Shown: positions 52,545 through 62,653, numbered from the stretch's first letter. The stretch: DNA of 64,000 nt from Gammaproteobacteria bacterium (GCA_018222985.1 JAAEZG010000003.1:1-64000), one strand, 5' to 3'. Numbers and translations: made by a program. The notes: a model not told the origin generated them from the letters alone.

Positions 52545-54041
52545 TTAAAAATCACGTCCATTATTTCGGTTAGCGCGCGCCGGTAAAGTGACATTTTGGC
52601 TACGCGGTGACGACTTAATGGATGGACTCGAACGTTTCACCGGTTGAGTTAGGTTGGGTTGACGAACCTGAGGCTGACGAACCTGAGGCTGACGAACCTG
52701 GGGCTGACGCACAGGAGCCTGACGCACACTCGGCCGAACGACATCAGGTTGGCGCACAACCGGAGTCACACTATCATATCGCGGCTTGACCTGGCGTATA
52801 CGTTTGTCCGATGGACGTATGCTTGGTGAGCCCACATCTGGTTTACCTCTTTCCGGCTGACGAACCTCCGGCATACGCACACTGCGACGATCAACTCTTG
52901 GCTGCTCAATTCGTGGCCGCTCCGCACGTGGCGAAACAATGCGCTTATTATTTGGCGAAATAGCGCGAGTTGGTTGTTTCATACCCACTGAAGGCTCGCG
53001 TAACTCACGTTTCACCGACGCAAACTTGGGCCGTGGTTTGGGGTCCTCAATGCGCATGTTTCGTACCGGCGCATCACGATTGACACCTCGCGCACTGAGT
53101 ACCGGTTGTACAACCTCACCTTGCACCATATGGTACTTCGGCTGCCGTGGCTGCAAATCACGGTGGCGATATTCAACCCCACGACGGTGACGCGGATTGT
53201 GATTCCAACGTTTTCCGTCATGCTGGGTCATGTAATAGTCACGACGCTTTTTAGGCGGAGCTGTGTAGTAGTGATGATTAATCACCACATAACGTTGTGG
53301 CCAGAAAAAGTGGCTAAAGTAAAAACGCGATGGCACTTGATAACTAATACCCCAGTAAATACCCGAACCAATACTGACGGTTAACGACGGGCGTGACCAA
53401 TACACGGGTGGGTGATTATGCCACCACCACGAGCCATACACGACGCGCGTGTCATAATAAGGCACATACACCACTTCACGGCGGACGTTCTCAATAACAA
53501 TGGTTCGTTGCGCACGTTCAACACTCACATGCTTGTTCGACTTCAAGTTGCCGGCATCATAGGCATGCTGACGCAAGGTTTGAACACGATCGAGTACATC
53601 TTCTTGCTGCGCTAAAAAAGCTTCGCCAACTGCTTGGGTCCAAGTTAAATCTTCGCTCATCTGTTTTAGCACGTCAGGCGTGCCAACCAGCGCCTTAACA
53701 CTAGCGTCCCAAGGCTGGTCTTGCGCACGTTCCAACGCTTGCTCTGGCGTTAAATGCGCGTACTTTTGCGCCCAGCGTTCGGCCTGCACCACTTCTAAAG
53801 GGTAGGTCGCGGCAATGAGAATATGCGTCAATAGGCTATCTGGATAGAGTGCTACTGGCGCCAATAGACGATCAAGCTCAGCTTCGGAATAGTAAACTGC
53901 GTTTGCCTGCGCGCTGTCTTGATAGGTTTCAGCGTAAGCGGGGGTTGTTACGGTGGTCAACGCCACCGCACCCGTTGCCCATGACAAAGCTAAAGCCAAG
54001 GCCGACAGGCCGGCGCGTTTCTTAAATTGAGTGTTATGCAT
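52545..54041 (-). CDS. DUF3300 exported protein with a basic, proline-rich tail
   Basis: DUF3300 proteins are exported and of unknown function. The 498 residues comprise a signal peptide (about 1-37), the DUF3300 domain (about 50-280) with LLAPVALYPDSLLTHILIAATYPLEVV and a Trp/Tyr/His-rich stretch (WWWHNHPPVYW), and a low-complexity basic tail (about 280-498) rich in Arg, Pro, Gln and Val, including tandem VRQPQ pentapeptides. The tail may bind cell wall or polyanions; that is only an inference. Confidence 0.82.
   Translation of the reverse strand: MHNTQFKKRAGLSALALALSWATGAVALTTVTTPAYAETYQDSAQANAVYYSEAELDRLLAPVALYPDSLLTHILIAATYPLEVVQAERWAQKYAHLTPEQALERAQDQPWDASVKALVGTPDVLKQMSEDLTWTQAVGEAFLAQQEDVLDRVQTLRQHAYDAGNLKSNKHVSVERAQRTIVIENVRREVVYVPYYDTRVVYGSWWWHNHPPVYWSRPSLTVSIGSGIYWGISYQVPSRFYFSHFFWPQRYVVINHHYYTAPPKKRRDYYMTQHDGKRWNHNPRHRRGVEYRHRDLQPRQPKYHMVQGEVVQPVLSARGVNRDAPVRNMRIEDPKPRPKFASVKRELREPSVGMKQPTRAISPNNKRIVSPRAERPRIEQPRVDRRSVRMPEVRQPERGKPDVGSPSIRPSDKRIRQVKPRYDSVTPVVRQPDVVRPSVRQAPVRQPQVRQPQVRQPQVRQPNLTQPVKRSSPSIKSSPRSQNVTLPARANRNNGRDF
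52661..52735. repeat. Five 15-base tandem repeats within the DUF3300 gene
   Basis: The units GACGAACCTGAGGCT at 52661-52675 and 52676-52690 are identical; the third (52691-52705) differs by one base, and the fourth and fifth (52706-52735) are more diverged. They encode a Val-Arg-Gln-Pro-Gln-type pentapeptide. Repeat number could vary between strains by slippage without changing the frame. Confidence 0.85.
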
Positions 54042-54160
54042 GCTTCATGCCTCCAAACGGCAGATAGCTACAACTGCTATCAGTTACTAGTTTAGTCGCT
54101 TTTTTGGCCAGTATAGTTGCATGCAGCACCAATATTTTTGTAAAGATTGCGTTAACCGCG

Positions 54161-55513
54161 CTATACCAAGCCTTGCTCAAGCATGGCGTCGGCTACTTTT
54201 CTAAAGCCAGCAATATTAGCTCCAAGTACCAGCTGGCCTGGCTTACCGAACTCTTCGGCGGTTCGCGAAATGTCTTGGTAAATAGTTTTCATCACTTGTT
54301 TTAAGCGCTCATCAACTTGTTCAAAGCTCCAACGTTGCATGCTCGCATTTTGTGCCATTTCTAACTGGCTGGTTGCCACACCACCAGCATTTGATGCCTT
54401 ACCTGGGCCGTAGGCCATTTGGCTTGCCAGCACGGTATCGAACGCTGACTCTGTTAACGGCATGTTTGCCCCTTCGGTCATAGCAATACAGCCGTTTTCA
54501 AGTAAGCATTCAACATCGGCACGGGTCACCTCATTCTGCGTGGCACAAGGAAATGCTAAATCAACTTGGTAGCGCCACACTTGATGACCATCAGATGGGT
54601 AGTCATCGCGAGGCGTGTACTCAGCTGACGTATGGGTTTCAAGATACTTTTCTAGGCGCTCATGCTGCCGCTCTTTAAGTTGTTTGAGTAAATCTAGGTC
54701 GATGCCGGTTTCATGATAGATGGTGCCCGACGAGTCGCTGCACGTGACTGGCTTAGCCCCTAATTCATAGAGTTTTTCCATGGTGTAAATGGCCACATTG
54801 CCTGAGCCGGACACCGCGCAACGCTTGCCTTCAAGCTTCTGATCTCTATCAGCCAGCATATAATTGGCAAAGTAGACGCAACCATATCCCGTTGCCTCTT
54901 TGCGCACGTACGAGCCGCCCCATGCTAGCCCTTTGCCGGTCAACACACCGTCAAACTGATTTGCTAGCCGTTTGTATTGGCCAAACAAGTACCCAAGCTC
55001 GCGCGTACCCACGCCGATATCGCCGGCTGGTACATCGGTTGTGGGCCCAATGTGACGATACAGTTCGCTCATAAAGGACTGACAAAAACGCATAATTTCA
55101 GCGTTTGATTTACCTTTCGGATTAAAATTAGCCCCGCCCTTGCCGCCACCAATAGGCAAACCGGTAAGCGCATTTTTAAAGATTTGCTCAAACCCCAAAA
55201 ATTTAATAATGGAGCCATTAACGCTCGGGTGAAAACGCAAGCCGCCTTTATACGGCCCAAGCGCTGAATTGAATTCAACACGATAACCTTTGTTTACTTG
55301 CACTTGGCCTTCGTCATCCATCCACGGCACACGAAACATAATCTGCCGCTCAGGCTCAACAATACGGGCAAGAATGGCTTGCTCACGGTAATGCGGGTTT
55401 TGTTCAAGCAACGGCTCAAGACTTTCCAACACATCTTCCACGGCTTGGTAAAACTCGGTCTGCGCTGGGCTTGTGTGTTTTAGCTCTTCAATCGTGTCGT
55501 GAATATATGTCAT
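54161..55513 (-). CDS. gdhA: NADP-specific glutamate dehydrogenase
   Basis: GdhA interconverts 2-oxoglutarate plus ammonia and glutamate. The 450 residues match E. coli GdhA (447). PYKGGLRFHPSVN and the active-site lysine segment PIGGGKGGANFNPKGKS are diagnostic of the hexameric enzyme, as are DVPAGDIGVG and the NADP-binding VSGSGNVA. It stands alone between two terminator-bounded transcripts. Confidence 0.96.
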   Translation of the reverse strand: MTYIHDTIEELKHTSPAQTEFYQAVEDVLESLEPLLEQNPHYREQAILARIVEPERQIMFRVPWMDDEGQVQVNKGYRVEFNSALGPYKGGLRFHPSVNGSIIKFLGFEQIFKNALTGLPIGGGKGGANFNPKGKSNAEIMRFCQSFMSELYRHIGPTTDVPAGDIGVGTRELGYLFGQYKRLANQFDGVLTGKGLAWGGSYVRKEATGYGCVYFANYMLADRDQKLEGKRCAVSGSGNVAIYTMEKLYELGAKPVTCSDSSGTIYHETGIDLDLLKQLKERQHERLEKYLETHTSAEYTPRDDYPSDGHQVWRYQVDLAFPCATQNEVTRADVECLLENGCIAMTEGANMPLTESAFDTVLASQMAYGPGKASNAGGVATSQLEMAQNASMQRWSFEQVDERLKQVMKTIYQDISRTAEEFGKPGQLVLGANIAGFRKVADAMLEQGLV

Positions 55514-55571
55514 GTTCGTTCCTTATCCATAAAGCCTTGTTGTTTATACTCACGTTAGTCTTATTTGGCAC

Positions 55572-55606
55572 AAAAAAAAAGCGCTTGGCCAAGCCAAGCG
55601 CTTTTT
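55572..55606. terminator. Intrinsic terminator of the nuclease gene
   Basis: GCGCTTGGC (55581-55589) and GCCAAGCGC (55593-55601) form a perfect 9-bp stem with loop CAA, flanked by nine A and five T. On the minus strand the T-run of nine marks it as the terminator of the secreted nuclease gene, 19 bases past its stop. Confidence 0.88.
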
Positions 55607-55624
55607 CGCTAACCTAGACTAGGT

Positions 55625-58132
55625 TTATACGCGACGGCGTACCAAACCTAAGAACAAGCCGCTTAATACCAACCACAGTGGGAATGAGCTGCTTGTGCTC
55701 GCGTGGTCAATGTTTACATGCTCTTCTTCTTCAGTAGGTGCATCACCATCTGTATCACCGCTACCTTCGTCAGTTGGGTCATTCGCTTCGGTAGTGAATG
55801 CCACAATAACTGGGTCGTGGTCTGAGCTACGGTACTGATCTTCTGCATAATAAGTCGCTTGCAGTTCGGTCGACTTATATTCAGTGTTGTAGTCTAGCGC
55901 TTCAGGCTCATCAGCGTTGATGTGCCAAGCTTGCGCTGCAACAACTTTCGCAGTTAATTCAGCCGAAGCAAACGCATGGTCTAAGCTACCTGACTCGTTT
56001 TGGTACACATAAGTATGCGTTGTTGCGCCGTTCGCGAAGTCTGCTTTTAGGTTGGTGAAACCACCAGCAACCATTTCAGCAATTGGGTCTTCCATGCTGT
56101 ACGCGTTCATGTCACCCATCACTAGTACATCCGCAACAATACGGCCAGTCGGGTCACCCGCTAACCACGTTTGCAACTGCTGTACAGCAGCAACACGGGT
56201 AGCATTCCAGCAGCCTTGGCCATCGTTTGCATCAGCGTCACCGCCGGTTGCTCCGCCACAGCTACCTTTTGAGCGCAAGTGCGTAACCACAAAAGTGAAC
56301 TCGTCTTCGTTAACTAAGTCTTTGAAGGTTTGTGCAACTGGTGGACGGTTGCCATAGTCAAACGGGTCAGCTGTGGTAAATACGGCTGTACCTGTTTCTG
56401 CAACACGGTCGCTACGATAAATAATCGCATTGGTAATTGCATCGGTGCCAACCAAGCCACTTCCGCCAACGTTCGCGAAAGCCCACTCGCCAGAACCTTC
56501 AGCATTCAACGCAGCAACAAGTTGCGCCAACATGCCGTTTTCGCCGTTGCCGTCGTTTTCAACTTCAATCAAACCAACCACGTCGGCGTTAAGCGCAACG
56601 ATTGCTGAAACAACTTTCGGCAACTGACGCTCATATTCCATGATGTTATCTGCGCCACGCTCGGTTGGGAAACCGCCGCCTTGGCCATCACCATTGAACA
56701 AGTTCAATACGTTAAATAAAGCGACACGAACATCACCTTGTCCCGCGACATCTGGCTGCGCAGTACGTGGGTTTGCATCAACAAACTGCAGGTCAACTGT
56801 TGGTGCTAAACGATATTCGTTAAAGCTGTAATAGATAATACCTTCAGCGTTGGTGATTTCGGTACCAAGACGCAAAGAGTTTTGCGCGCTAAGACCACCC
56901 GCCGGGAACGGCACATAAGCTGGGCCCGCACCACCTTGTACATCATCGATTAAGAATTGACGCGCGTCTTTTAATGCCGCATAAGCGTTTGCTTCGTCAC
57001 CTGGAGCGTGAATTTCAGTTGGGCTCATAATACGTTCATCAGCCACCCAGAACTCACCATATTGGTCGAGGGTATCGGTACCGGTAACCACTAATGGGTT
57101 TGCAGAAGCAACCAGCATGCCTTCATAAGCTTCAAATTGGTCACGCGAAGTTAACGGCAATTCAAGTGCTGCTGGGGTTACGGTTTGGCCTTCGGCACAA
57201 ACAACAACCGCGGTTACGTTAGAAAGCTGCGTACCGTTGTAGTATTCAGCCACTTCACCTTGTATGCGAATTTGCTGACCGACAGTTGGCGGTGTACCTT
57301 CAGGGAAGTACACAAACAAACCTTCTGAGCTGTTTGGATCAGCATCTTGATCAGCGTCTTCTTCTTGAATGAAGAAACCAGCCAATGGCTTAGCACCGTC
57401 AAAGAATGTACCGGTAACAACCGCTTCTAGGGTGACAACGTTGCCAAGTAGTGGGCTTGCACCGCCGTCTTCGACAACTGTATTACCCTGTACTTCGTGA
57501 ATCATAGTAGCTGGGTCAGTACACGCACCAATTTCTGGCGTCGGCTCAGGATCTGGATCTGGCGGAGGCGTGCTGCCGAAGCCATTGTGCGAACCTAAGT
57601 TGCTAATATCGTCGATTGCAAAAGAGTCCCACTCAACATCAGGGAAGAATTCATTGGTTTCGTCAGTATCACCTGCTGTGATTGTTGATTTACGACGAAT
57701 GGTTTGGTTTTGCATGGATACGCCATTGCTTTCCCATGCAGTACCTGGGTCAACACCAACTTGACCCATGGCATCAATAACAGCGGTGCCATTTTTAAAT
57801 ACGATGGCGTCATCACCATTGTAGTAAAGGTTGCCGGTTTGATTGGCTAATGCCAAAATTTCCGCGTTGGCCGATGGGTGGGCTACAACGTAAATGCCGT
57901 TCGCATCAAGTGAGCCTGACAGTTGGATGGTCTGGCTTGCGGTCGTGCCACCGTTCGAATAAATTTCGATAGTGTAAGTGCTTAAATCAACCGCGGTATC
58001 ACCCGGGTTAAAGATTTCTAATGCTTTATTATTGCTCGAGCCTTCAATGTGCTCTGAAAGAAACAGTTCAGCACTTGCAGTACCTGACACAAGCAGGGCT
58101 GAAAGCGCGATAGCTAGATTGTGGCGTTTCAT
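55625..58132 (-). CDS. Large secreted ExeM/NucH-like endonuclease with lamin-tail domain
   Basis: The protein is expected to degrade extracellular DNA. The ATG at 58132 precedes a standard signal peptide (MKRHNLAIAL...); an upstream in-frame ATG does not. The 835 residues comprise the signal peptide (about 1-22), a lamin-tail domain with ALEIFNPGDTAVDLS (about 25-150), an OB-fold-like part (about 205-330), and an endonuclease/exonuclease/phosphatase domain (about 430-760) with ALFNVLNLF, GLIEVEND, VLVMGDMNAY and SSDHDPV. An acidic linker leads to a C-terminal hydrophobic helix and RRRV, like GlyGly-CTERM-type anchors. Confidence 0.88.
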   Translation of the reverse strand: MKRHNLAIALSALLVSGTASAELFLSEHIEGSSNNKALEIFNPGDTAVDLSTYTIEIYSNGGTTASQTIQLSGSLDANGIYVVAHPSANAEILALANQTGNLYYNGDDAIVFKNGTAVIDAMGQVGVDPGTAWESNGVSMQNQTIRRKSTITAGDTDETNEFFPDVEWDSFAIDDISNLGSHNGFGSTPPPDPDPEPTPEIGACTDPATMIHEVQGNTVVEDGGASPLLGNVVTLEAVVTGTFFDGAKPLAGFFIQEEDADQDADPNSSEGLFVYFPEGTPPTVGQQIRIQGEVAEYYNGTQLSNVTAVVVCAEGQTVTPAALELPLTSRDQFEAYEGMLVASANPLVVTGTDTLDQYGEFWVADERIMSPTEIHAPGDEANAYAALKDARQFLIDDVQGGAGPAYVPFPAGGLSAQNSLRLGTEITNAEGIIYYSFNEYRLAPTVDLQFVDANPRTAQPDVAGQGDVRVALFNVLNLFNGDGQGGGFPTERGADNIMEYERQLPKVVSAIVALNADVVGLIEVENDGNGENGMLAQLVAALNAEGSGEWAFANVGGSGLVGTDAITNAIIYRSDRVAETGTAVFTTADPFDYGNRPPVAQTFKDLVNEDEFTFVVTHLRSKGSCGGATGGDADANDGQGCWNATRVAAVQQLQTWLAGDPTGRIVADVLVMGDMNAYSMEDPIAEMVAGGFTNLKADFANGATTHTYVYQNESGSLDHAFASAELTAKVVAAQAWHINADEPEALDYNTEYKSTELQATYYAEDQYRSSDHDPVIVAFTTEANDPTDEGSGDTDGDAPTEEEEHVNIDHASTSSSFPLWLVLSGLFLGLVRRRV

Positions 58133-58236
58133 AATCCATTCTCTTATTGTTGTGTAATCCCAAGACGACGGGTTGATCACTATAACTTATTTCGGTTAAC
58201 AATTTAATGACTTTTTGTGACAGCTAGGTGACAAAA

Positions 58237-58677
58237 ATGCAGAAAAAATACACAGTACTTTTTAAACGCGCTTATGACAAGGCATGCACAGAAGATGGCC
58301 AACGTATACTGGCCGACCGACTCTGGCCGCGCGGCATTAAAAAAGAAGATCTCAAGCTTGATGTCTGGTGCAAAGACTGTTGCCCATCCAACCAGCTACG
58401 CAAAGACTATCACGCTGAAAAGCTCGATTTTAAAAGCTTTGCCGAAGCTTACTTCAGTGAGCTTGAAAATAATCCAGATGCTCTAATTCCACTGATGAAA
58501 GCGGCGCGAGAAAGCAAGATTACATTAATTAGCGCAGTAAAAGCGTTTGAGTATTCGCACCTTCCAGTGTTAAAACATGCGCTACTTAAAGCATTAGAAC
58601 AAGAAGACAGCGAAGCTGACGGTGATGCACTGAGTTCACCGGTTTGTTTCGGCAACGACTTTAATTATTGGGGATAA
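58237..58677 (+). CDS. DUF488 family protein (YeaO-like)
   Basis: DUF488 proteins have no established biochemical role. The 146 residues show the family pattern RAYDKACTEDGQRILADRLWPRGIKKEDLKLDVW split around residues 11-45, and a conserved ITLISAVKA near the C-terminal third. The start ATG is preceded by AGGTGA. The 2OG oxygenase gene begins two bases after its stop, so the two form an operon. Confidence 0.85.
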   Translation: MQKKYTVLFKRAYDKACTEDGQRILADRLWPRGIKKEDLKLDVWCKDCCPSNQLRKDYHAEKLDFKSFAEAYFSELENNPDALIPLMKAARESKITLISAVKAFEYSHLPVLKHALLKALEQEDSEADGDALSSPVCFGNDFNYWG

Positions 58678-58679
58678 GT

Positions 58680-59375
58680 GTGAGTAACGATTTTATTGAA
58701 GTATACGACAATGCATTACCCGCTGACTTTTGCGACCGTTTTGTCGAATTATTTGAACGCAGCCCGCATAAGCAGCCAGGCCGCACTGGCGGTGGCGTCG
58801 ATACCGAGAAAAAACTCAGCGAAGATTTATACTTGAACCAGCACCAAGATTACGCAAGTGAATTACAAACCATTTGCGATGCCACCACTAAATACGCGCT
58901 AGAGTATTTCAAAAAATATCACTTTGCTCTCATTGCGCCAGTTGCGCTCAAAGTTAAGCATCCTAGAACCGGTGAGCCAGTGAATTTAACCCATGAAAAC
59001 TTTAGTGAAGTAGCCGCTGGAAATGAGCAGGCCTATATGCAGTTGTTATATCGACTCGGGCCCATTCAGGCACAAAAATATTTAAAAAACCAAGGCAACT
59101 ATAATTACTGGCACTGCGAGGTTTACCCCGAGAAGAACAGCGTTGAAGCACTTCACCGCAGCTTATTATTTATGTTTTATTTAAATGACGTGGAAGACGG
59201 CGGCACCACTGATTTTTACTATCAAAACCGCAGCATTCAACCGAAGCGCGGACGCATGGTTATTGCGCCCGGCTATTTTACCCATACCCACCGAGGCACG
59301 GTGCCAAAATCTAACGACAAATATATTCTTACCAGTTGGATATTAATGAATTCCGGTAAGCAACTATTCGGGTGA
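58680..59375 (+). CDS. 2OG-Fe(II) oxygenase family protein
   Basis: The enzyme is expected to hydroxylate a protein or small molecule using 2-oxoglutarate and Fe(II). GGGG seven bases upstream selects the GTG at 58680 over an in-frame TTG, giving 231 residues. The iron-binding facial triad is the His-x-Glu of YWHCEVYP and the distal histidine of THTHRG; the 2-oxoglutarate contact is in KYILTSW. FYLNDVEDGGTTDF is typical of the prolyl-4-hydroxylase-like superfamily. The substrate is unknown. Confidence 0.82.
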   Translation: MSNDFIEVYDNALPADFCDRFVELFERSPHKQPGRTGGGVDTEKKLSEDLYLNQHQDYASELQTICDATTKYALEYFKKYHFALIAPVALKVKHPRTGEPVNLTHENFSEVAAGNEQAYMQLLYRLGPIQAQKYLKNQGNYNYWHCEVYPEKNSVEALHRSLLFMFYLNDVEDGGTTDFYYQNRSIQPKRGRMVIAPGYFTHTHRGTVPKSNDKYILTSWILMNSGKQLFG

Positions 59376-59813
59376 TTTGAGCACCTGTCCGGCGTCGTCC
59401 AATACGGTGACATCAACATGAATGCCGTTGCGGACGCTTTGGGTAACCACACAAAAGTTTTCAAACTGTTCTAACACTCGGTCGAGCTTGTCTATGTGCT
59501 CAGCCGCTTGGCCCAAATTCAGTTCCACCTGCATGGCTGAAATACGTAAGCGCCCATCAACACGCTCCATATCCCCTTGCACTTTGGCGGTAACTTGGCC
59601 TGGGTCACCTTTGTATTTGCGTATTGCGAACATCAAACTAGCCGCTAAGCAGTTAGCCACTGCAGCAGCGAGCAACTGGCTTGGCCCTGGCCCTTCACCG
59701 TGCCCTACCGGTTCGTGCTCATCGGTAATAATTTGCCCAAACTCACCAAAATCAACTTCGAATTTATAATGCTCAAGCAATTTTAAATTCACCACAAAAG
59801 CCGGATTTTCCAT
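59364..59813 (-). CDS. OsmC family protein
   Basis: This is the second OsmC/Ohr-fold protein of the window. The 149 residues hold the cysteine pair in VANCLAASLM and NFCVVTQSV, expected to act on organic peroxides. GPSQLLAAAVA matches the usual GP-x-x-LLLAA-like helix start. It overlaps the oxygenase gene tail to tail by 12 bases. Confidence 0.88.
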   Translation of the reverse strand: MENPAFVVNLKLLEHYKFEVDFGEFGQIITDEHEPVGHGEGPGPSQLLAAAVANCLAASLMFAIRKYKGDPGQVTAKVQGDMERVDGRLRISAMQVELNLGQAAEHIDKLDRVLEQFENFCVVTQSVRNGIHVDVTVLDDAGQVLKSPE

Positions 59814-59907
59814 GTCTTCCTCCGTTTAATCTGCAATAATATACGGTTCATTCAGTTAGCTATTGCCCCCATTGAATACGTTACGTGTAGCGCAAGGAGA
59901 ATGATTC

Positions 59908-61587
59908 ATGAAGAATCCGTTGTATATTCCTTATGCAGGCCCTAATTTGCTAGAAACACCGCTGCTTAACAAAGGTAGCGCGTTTACTCGTGAAGAGCGA
60001 ACTGCATTTAATTTAACCGGTTTATTGCCACCTCGCTACGAAACCATTGAAGAGCAAGTACAACGCTGCTACATGCAGTATTCAAGCTTTGACACTGCAA
60101 TTAACAAGCATATTTACTTGCGCGCTATTCAGGACAATAACGAAACCCTATTTTATCGCTTGCTACAGCAGCACCTTGAAGAAATGATGCCCATTATCTA
60201 CACCCCAACTGTAGGCGATGCATGCGAGCAATTCTCTGATATATATCGCAGTTCTCGCGGGTTATTTATCTCGTACGAAGACCGTGACCAAATGGACGAC
60301 ATCTTGCGCAATGCCACCAAGCGCAAAGTAAAAGTGATTGTGGTAACCGACGGTGAGCGTATTTTAGGGCTAGGTGACCAAGGTATTGGTGGCATGGGCA
60401 TTCCAATTGGCAAATTAAGCTTATATACCGCCTGTGGTGGTATTAGCCCAGCGTATACCTTGCCGGTTTGCTTAGACGTGGGCACCAACAATGAAAAGCT
60501 ACTCAACGACCCTATGTACATGGGCGCACGCCACAAACGCATTAATCAAAATGAGTACAACGCATTTGTTGATCGCTTTATGACGGCTGTGCGTCGCCGT
60601 TGGCCAGAGGCTATGGTGCAATTTGAAGACTTCGCACAACCGAACGCCATGCCGTTGCTGCGCAAGTACCGTGACGATTACTGCTGTTTTAATGATGATA
60701 TTCAAGGCACCGCCGCGGTAACTGTGGGAACCCTGCTGGCAGCATGTCGTAGTAAAGGCGTGCAACTCAAAGACCAAACGGTTGCTTTTGTCGGTGCTGG
60801 ATCAGCGGGCTGCGGCATTGCCGAGCAAATTATTCAGCAAATGGTTGCTGAAGGTCTTACCGACGAGCAAGCGCGTCGGCAAATTTATATGGTAGACCGG
60901 TTTGGTTTGCTTACTGAGGGCATGAGCGATTTACGTGACTTTCAGCTGGCATTAGCCCAACCGCTGAGCCACCTTAACGAGTGGCAACACAGCGGTGACT
61001 ACGCCTCGCTACTTGACGTGATGCACTGTGCCAAACCAGGGATTTTGATTGGCGTGTCAGGCCAACCTGGATTGTTTACCGAGCAAGTCATTCGCGCCAT
61101 GCACCAACACACCCAACAGCCAATTATATTTCCGCTTTCTAATCCGTCGCGACAAATAGAAGCGCACCCAGCACATGTGGTTGAGTGGACCAATGGCGAC
61201 GCAATTATCGCCACCGGCAGCCCATACGACCCCGTTAAATATCAGGGTCAGGAATACCCGATAGCGCAGTGCAATAACAGCTATATTTTTCCGGGAATTG
61301 GTTTAGGCGTCATTGCCATCAAAGCGCGTATTATTTCTGATGAAATGCTGATGGCTGCCAGTAATACCTTGGCTGACGCGTCACCGCGGGTGTTAGGGAC
61401 AAGTAAAAGTTTGCTTCCAGCAATCACCAACATTGCCGAATTAAGCAAACAGATTGCCTTCAATGTAGCCAAAGTGGCTCAGCAACAAGGTCTTGCACTT
61501 GAAGTGAGCGATGAAACTTTGCGTACGCGCATTGAGGCCAACTTCTGGCAACCTGAATACCGGCGCTACAAACGCGTTAGTATTTAA
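59908..61587 (+). CDS. maeA: NAD-dependent malic enzyme
   Basis: The enzyme oxidatively decarboxylates malate to pyruvate. The 559 residues match E. coli MaeA (565). Recognisable are [26 protein letters not shown] split around residues 73-98, the [16 protein letters not shown]-like [17 protein letters not shown], the metal-binding FNDDIQGTA and the dinucleotide-binding [18 protein letters not shown] rather than NADP preference is inferred from the MaeA-type length. AAGGAG precedes the ATG. Confidence 0.95.
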   Translation: MKNPLYIPYAGPNLLETPLLNKGSAFTREERTAFNLTGLLPPRYETIEEQVQRCYMQYSSFDTAINKHIYLRAIQDNNETLFYRLLQQHLEEMMPIIYTPTVGDACEQFSDIYRSSRGLFISYEDRDQMDDILRNATKRKVKVIVVTDGERILGLGDQGIGGMGIPIGKLSLYTACGGISPAYTLPVCLDVGTNNEKLLNDPMYMGARHKRINQNEYNAFVDRFMTAVRRRWPEAMVQFEDFAQPNAMPLLRKYRDDYCCFNDDIQGTAAVTVGTLLAACRSKGVQLKDQTVAFVGAGSAGCGIAEQIIQQMVAEGLTDEQARRQIYMVDRFGLLTEGMSDLRDFQLALAQPLSHLNEWQHSGDYASLLDVMHCAKPGILIGVSGQPGLFTEQVIRAMHQHTQQPIIFPLSNPSRQIEAHPAHVVEWTNGDAIIATGSPYDPVKYQGQEYPIAQCNNSYIFPGIGLGVIAIKARIISDEMLMAASNTLADASPRVLGTSKSLLPAITNIAELSKQIAFNVAKVAQQQGLALEVSDETLRTRIEANFWQPEYRRYKRVSI

Positions 61588-61655
61588 CGTTTCTTAACTA
61601 GCCGAATTCGACTTTTCCTTGTATCTTCAGTACATAACAGATGCAAGGAGGTCGA

Positions 61656-62651
61656 ATGCGTTTGGCCATTGCACTGCTGCTATCGGTCGCCATACCAACA
61701 GCCGTGGCACAGCCTCAAGAATCACCGCCGCAACAACAGTCAACGTCGGCAGAATCGCAGTCAAAAGATGACCGCGAGGAAAGCGCCATGATTGACGATT
61801 TTCGCGCGGGCCTCACCAATTCGGTCAACGCATCTGCCGCCTGGATAGATTCGTTTTTCGCTGACTCGGTGAACCCCGACGACTATGACACAGCGTCTGG
61901 CAGCCTTACCCTAACGCCCGAATGGGACGAACATGACGGCTTTGAGCTGGACTCAAGTTTTCGCGCTCGGGTTGTATTTCCTCATGCAGAGCGCCGATTT
62001 TCCGCCATTATAGGGCGTGGCGACTTCGACGATTTTATCAACGATACCCAACAAACTCGGCCCACCGTTATACGTCGCGATCAGTCTGACGAAGAATGGA
62101 TGGTTGGGCTAGGTTTTGACCCCTACGTGCAAACGAATCACAGTGTGTCGTTTGGTGCTGGTTTTCGAGGGGGCATAAACATGGACCCTTATGTGCGCGC
62201 TCGCTATCGCTACGAAACCATCATTGATCACAACGCCGAGCTGCATATGCAGTCGGTGGCTTTTTGGCGCGACAGCGACGGTTTTGGCGTAGCACAAACC
62301 TTTGAATACGATACCGCGCTGTCTGCCAAATGGTTCGGCAAGTCATGGATACGCGGCACATTTGCTGAGCGTACCGAAGGCGTGCGGTGGCAGGCTTCGC
62401 AAAAAATCTATTACCTGTATCATCACGAGCGTGCTATTGGCGCTGATGTTTGGTGGTATGGAGAAACCGAAAACGCCGTGCCAATGCGAGACTATGGCAT
62501 TCGCGCGCTACACCGCAGTCGGTTTAGCCGCGAATGGTTATTTTTAGAAGGGTGGGTTGGCATGCATTGGCCACGAGACACACTCGACGACCAACGCGAG
62601 CCACGTTGGATAGTTGGTATTGAAATAGAAATGCTATTTGGTGGCGACTAA
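61656..62651 (+). CDS. Exported protein of unknown function, possibly outer-membrane
   Basis: No family is recognised with certainty. GGAGG places the start at 61656, giving 331 residues. A signal peptide (about 1-19) is followed by a Gln/Ser-rich linker and a region with alternating polar and aromatic residues (for example FRARVVFPHAERRFSAIIG, YRYETIIDHNAELHM) that could form beta strands. The C-terminus is not the Phe-ended strand of a classical barrel protein. It lies 68 bases after maeA. Confidence 0.6.
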   Translation: MRLAIALLLSVAIPTAVAQPQESPPQQQSTSAESQSKDDREESAMIDDFRAGLTNSVNASAAWIDSFFADSVNPDDYDTASGSLTLTPEWDEHDGFELDSSFRARVVFPHAERRFSAIIGRGDFDDFINDTQQTRPTVIRRDQSDEEWMVGLGFDPYVQTNHSVSFGAGFRGGINMDPYVRARYRYETIIDHNAELHMQSVAFWRDSDGFGVAQTFEYDTALSAKWFGKSWIRGTFAERTEGVRWQASQKIYYLYHHERAIGADVWWYGETENAVPMRDYGIRALHRSRFSREWLFLEGWVGMHWPRDTLDDQREPRWIVGIEIEMLFGGD

Positions 62652-62653
62652 GC

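Noticed and set aside
52661-52735. Short tandem repeats that might suggest a CRISPR array.
   Set aside because: They are directly adjacent 15-base units without spacers and encode a peptide repeat in the DUF3300 frame.
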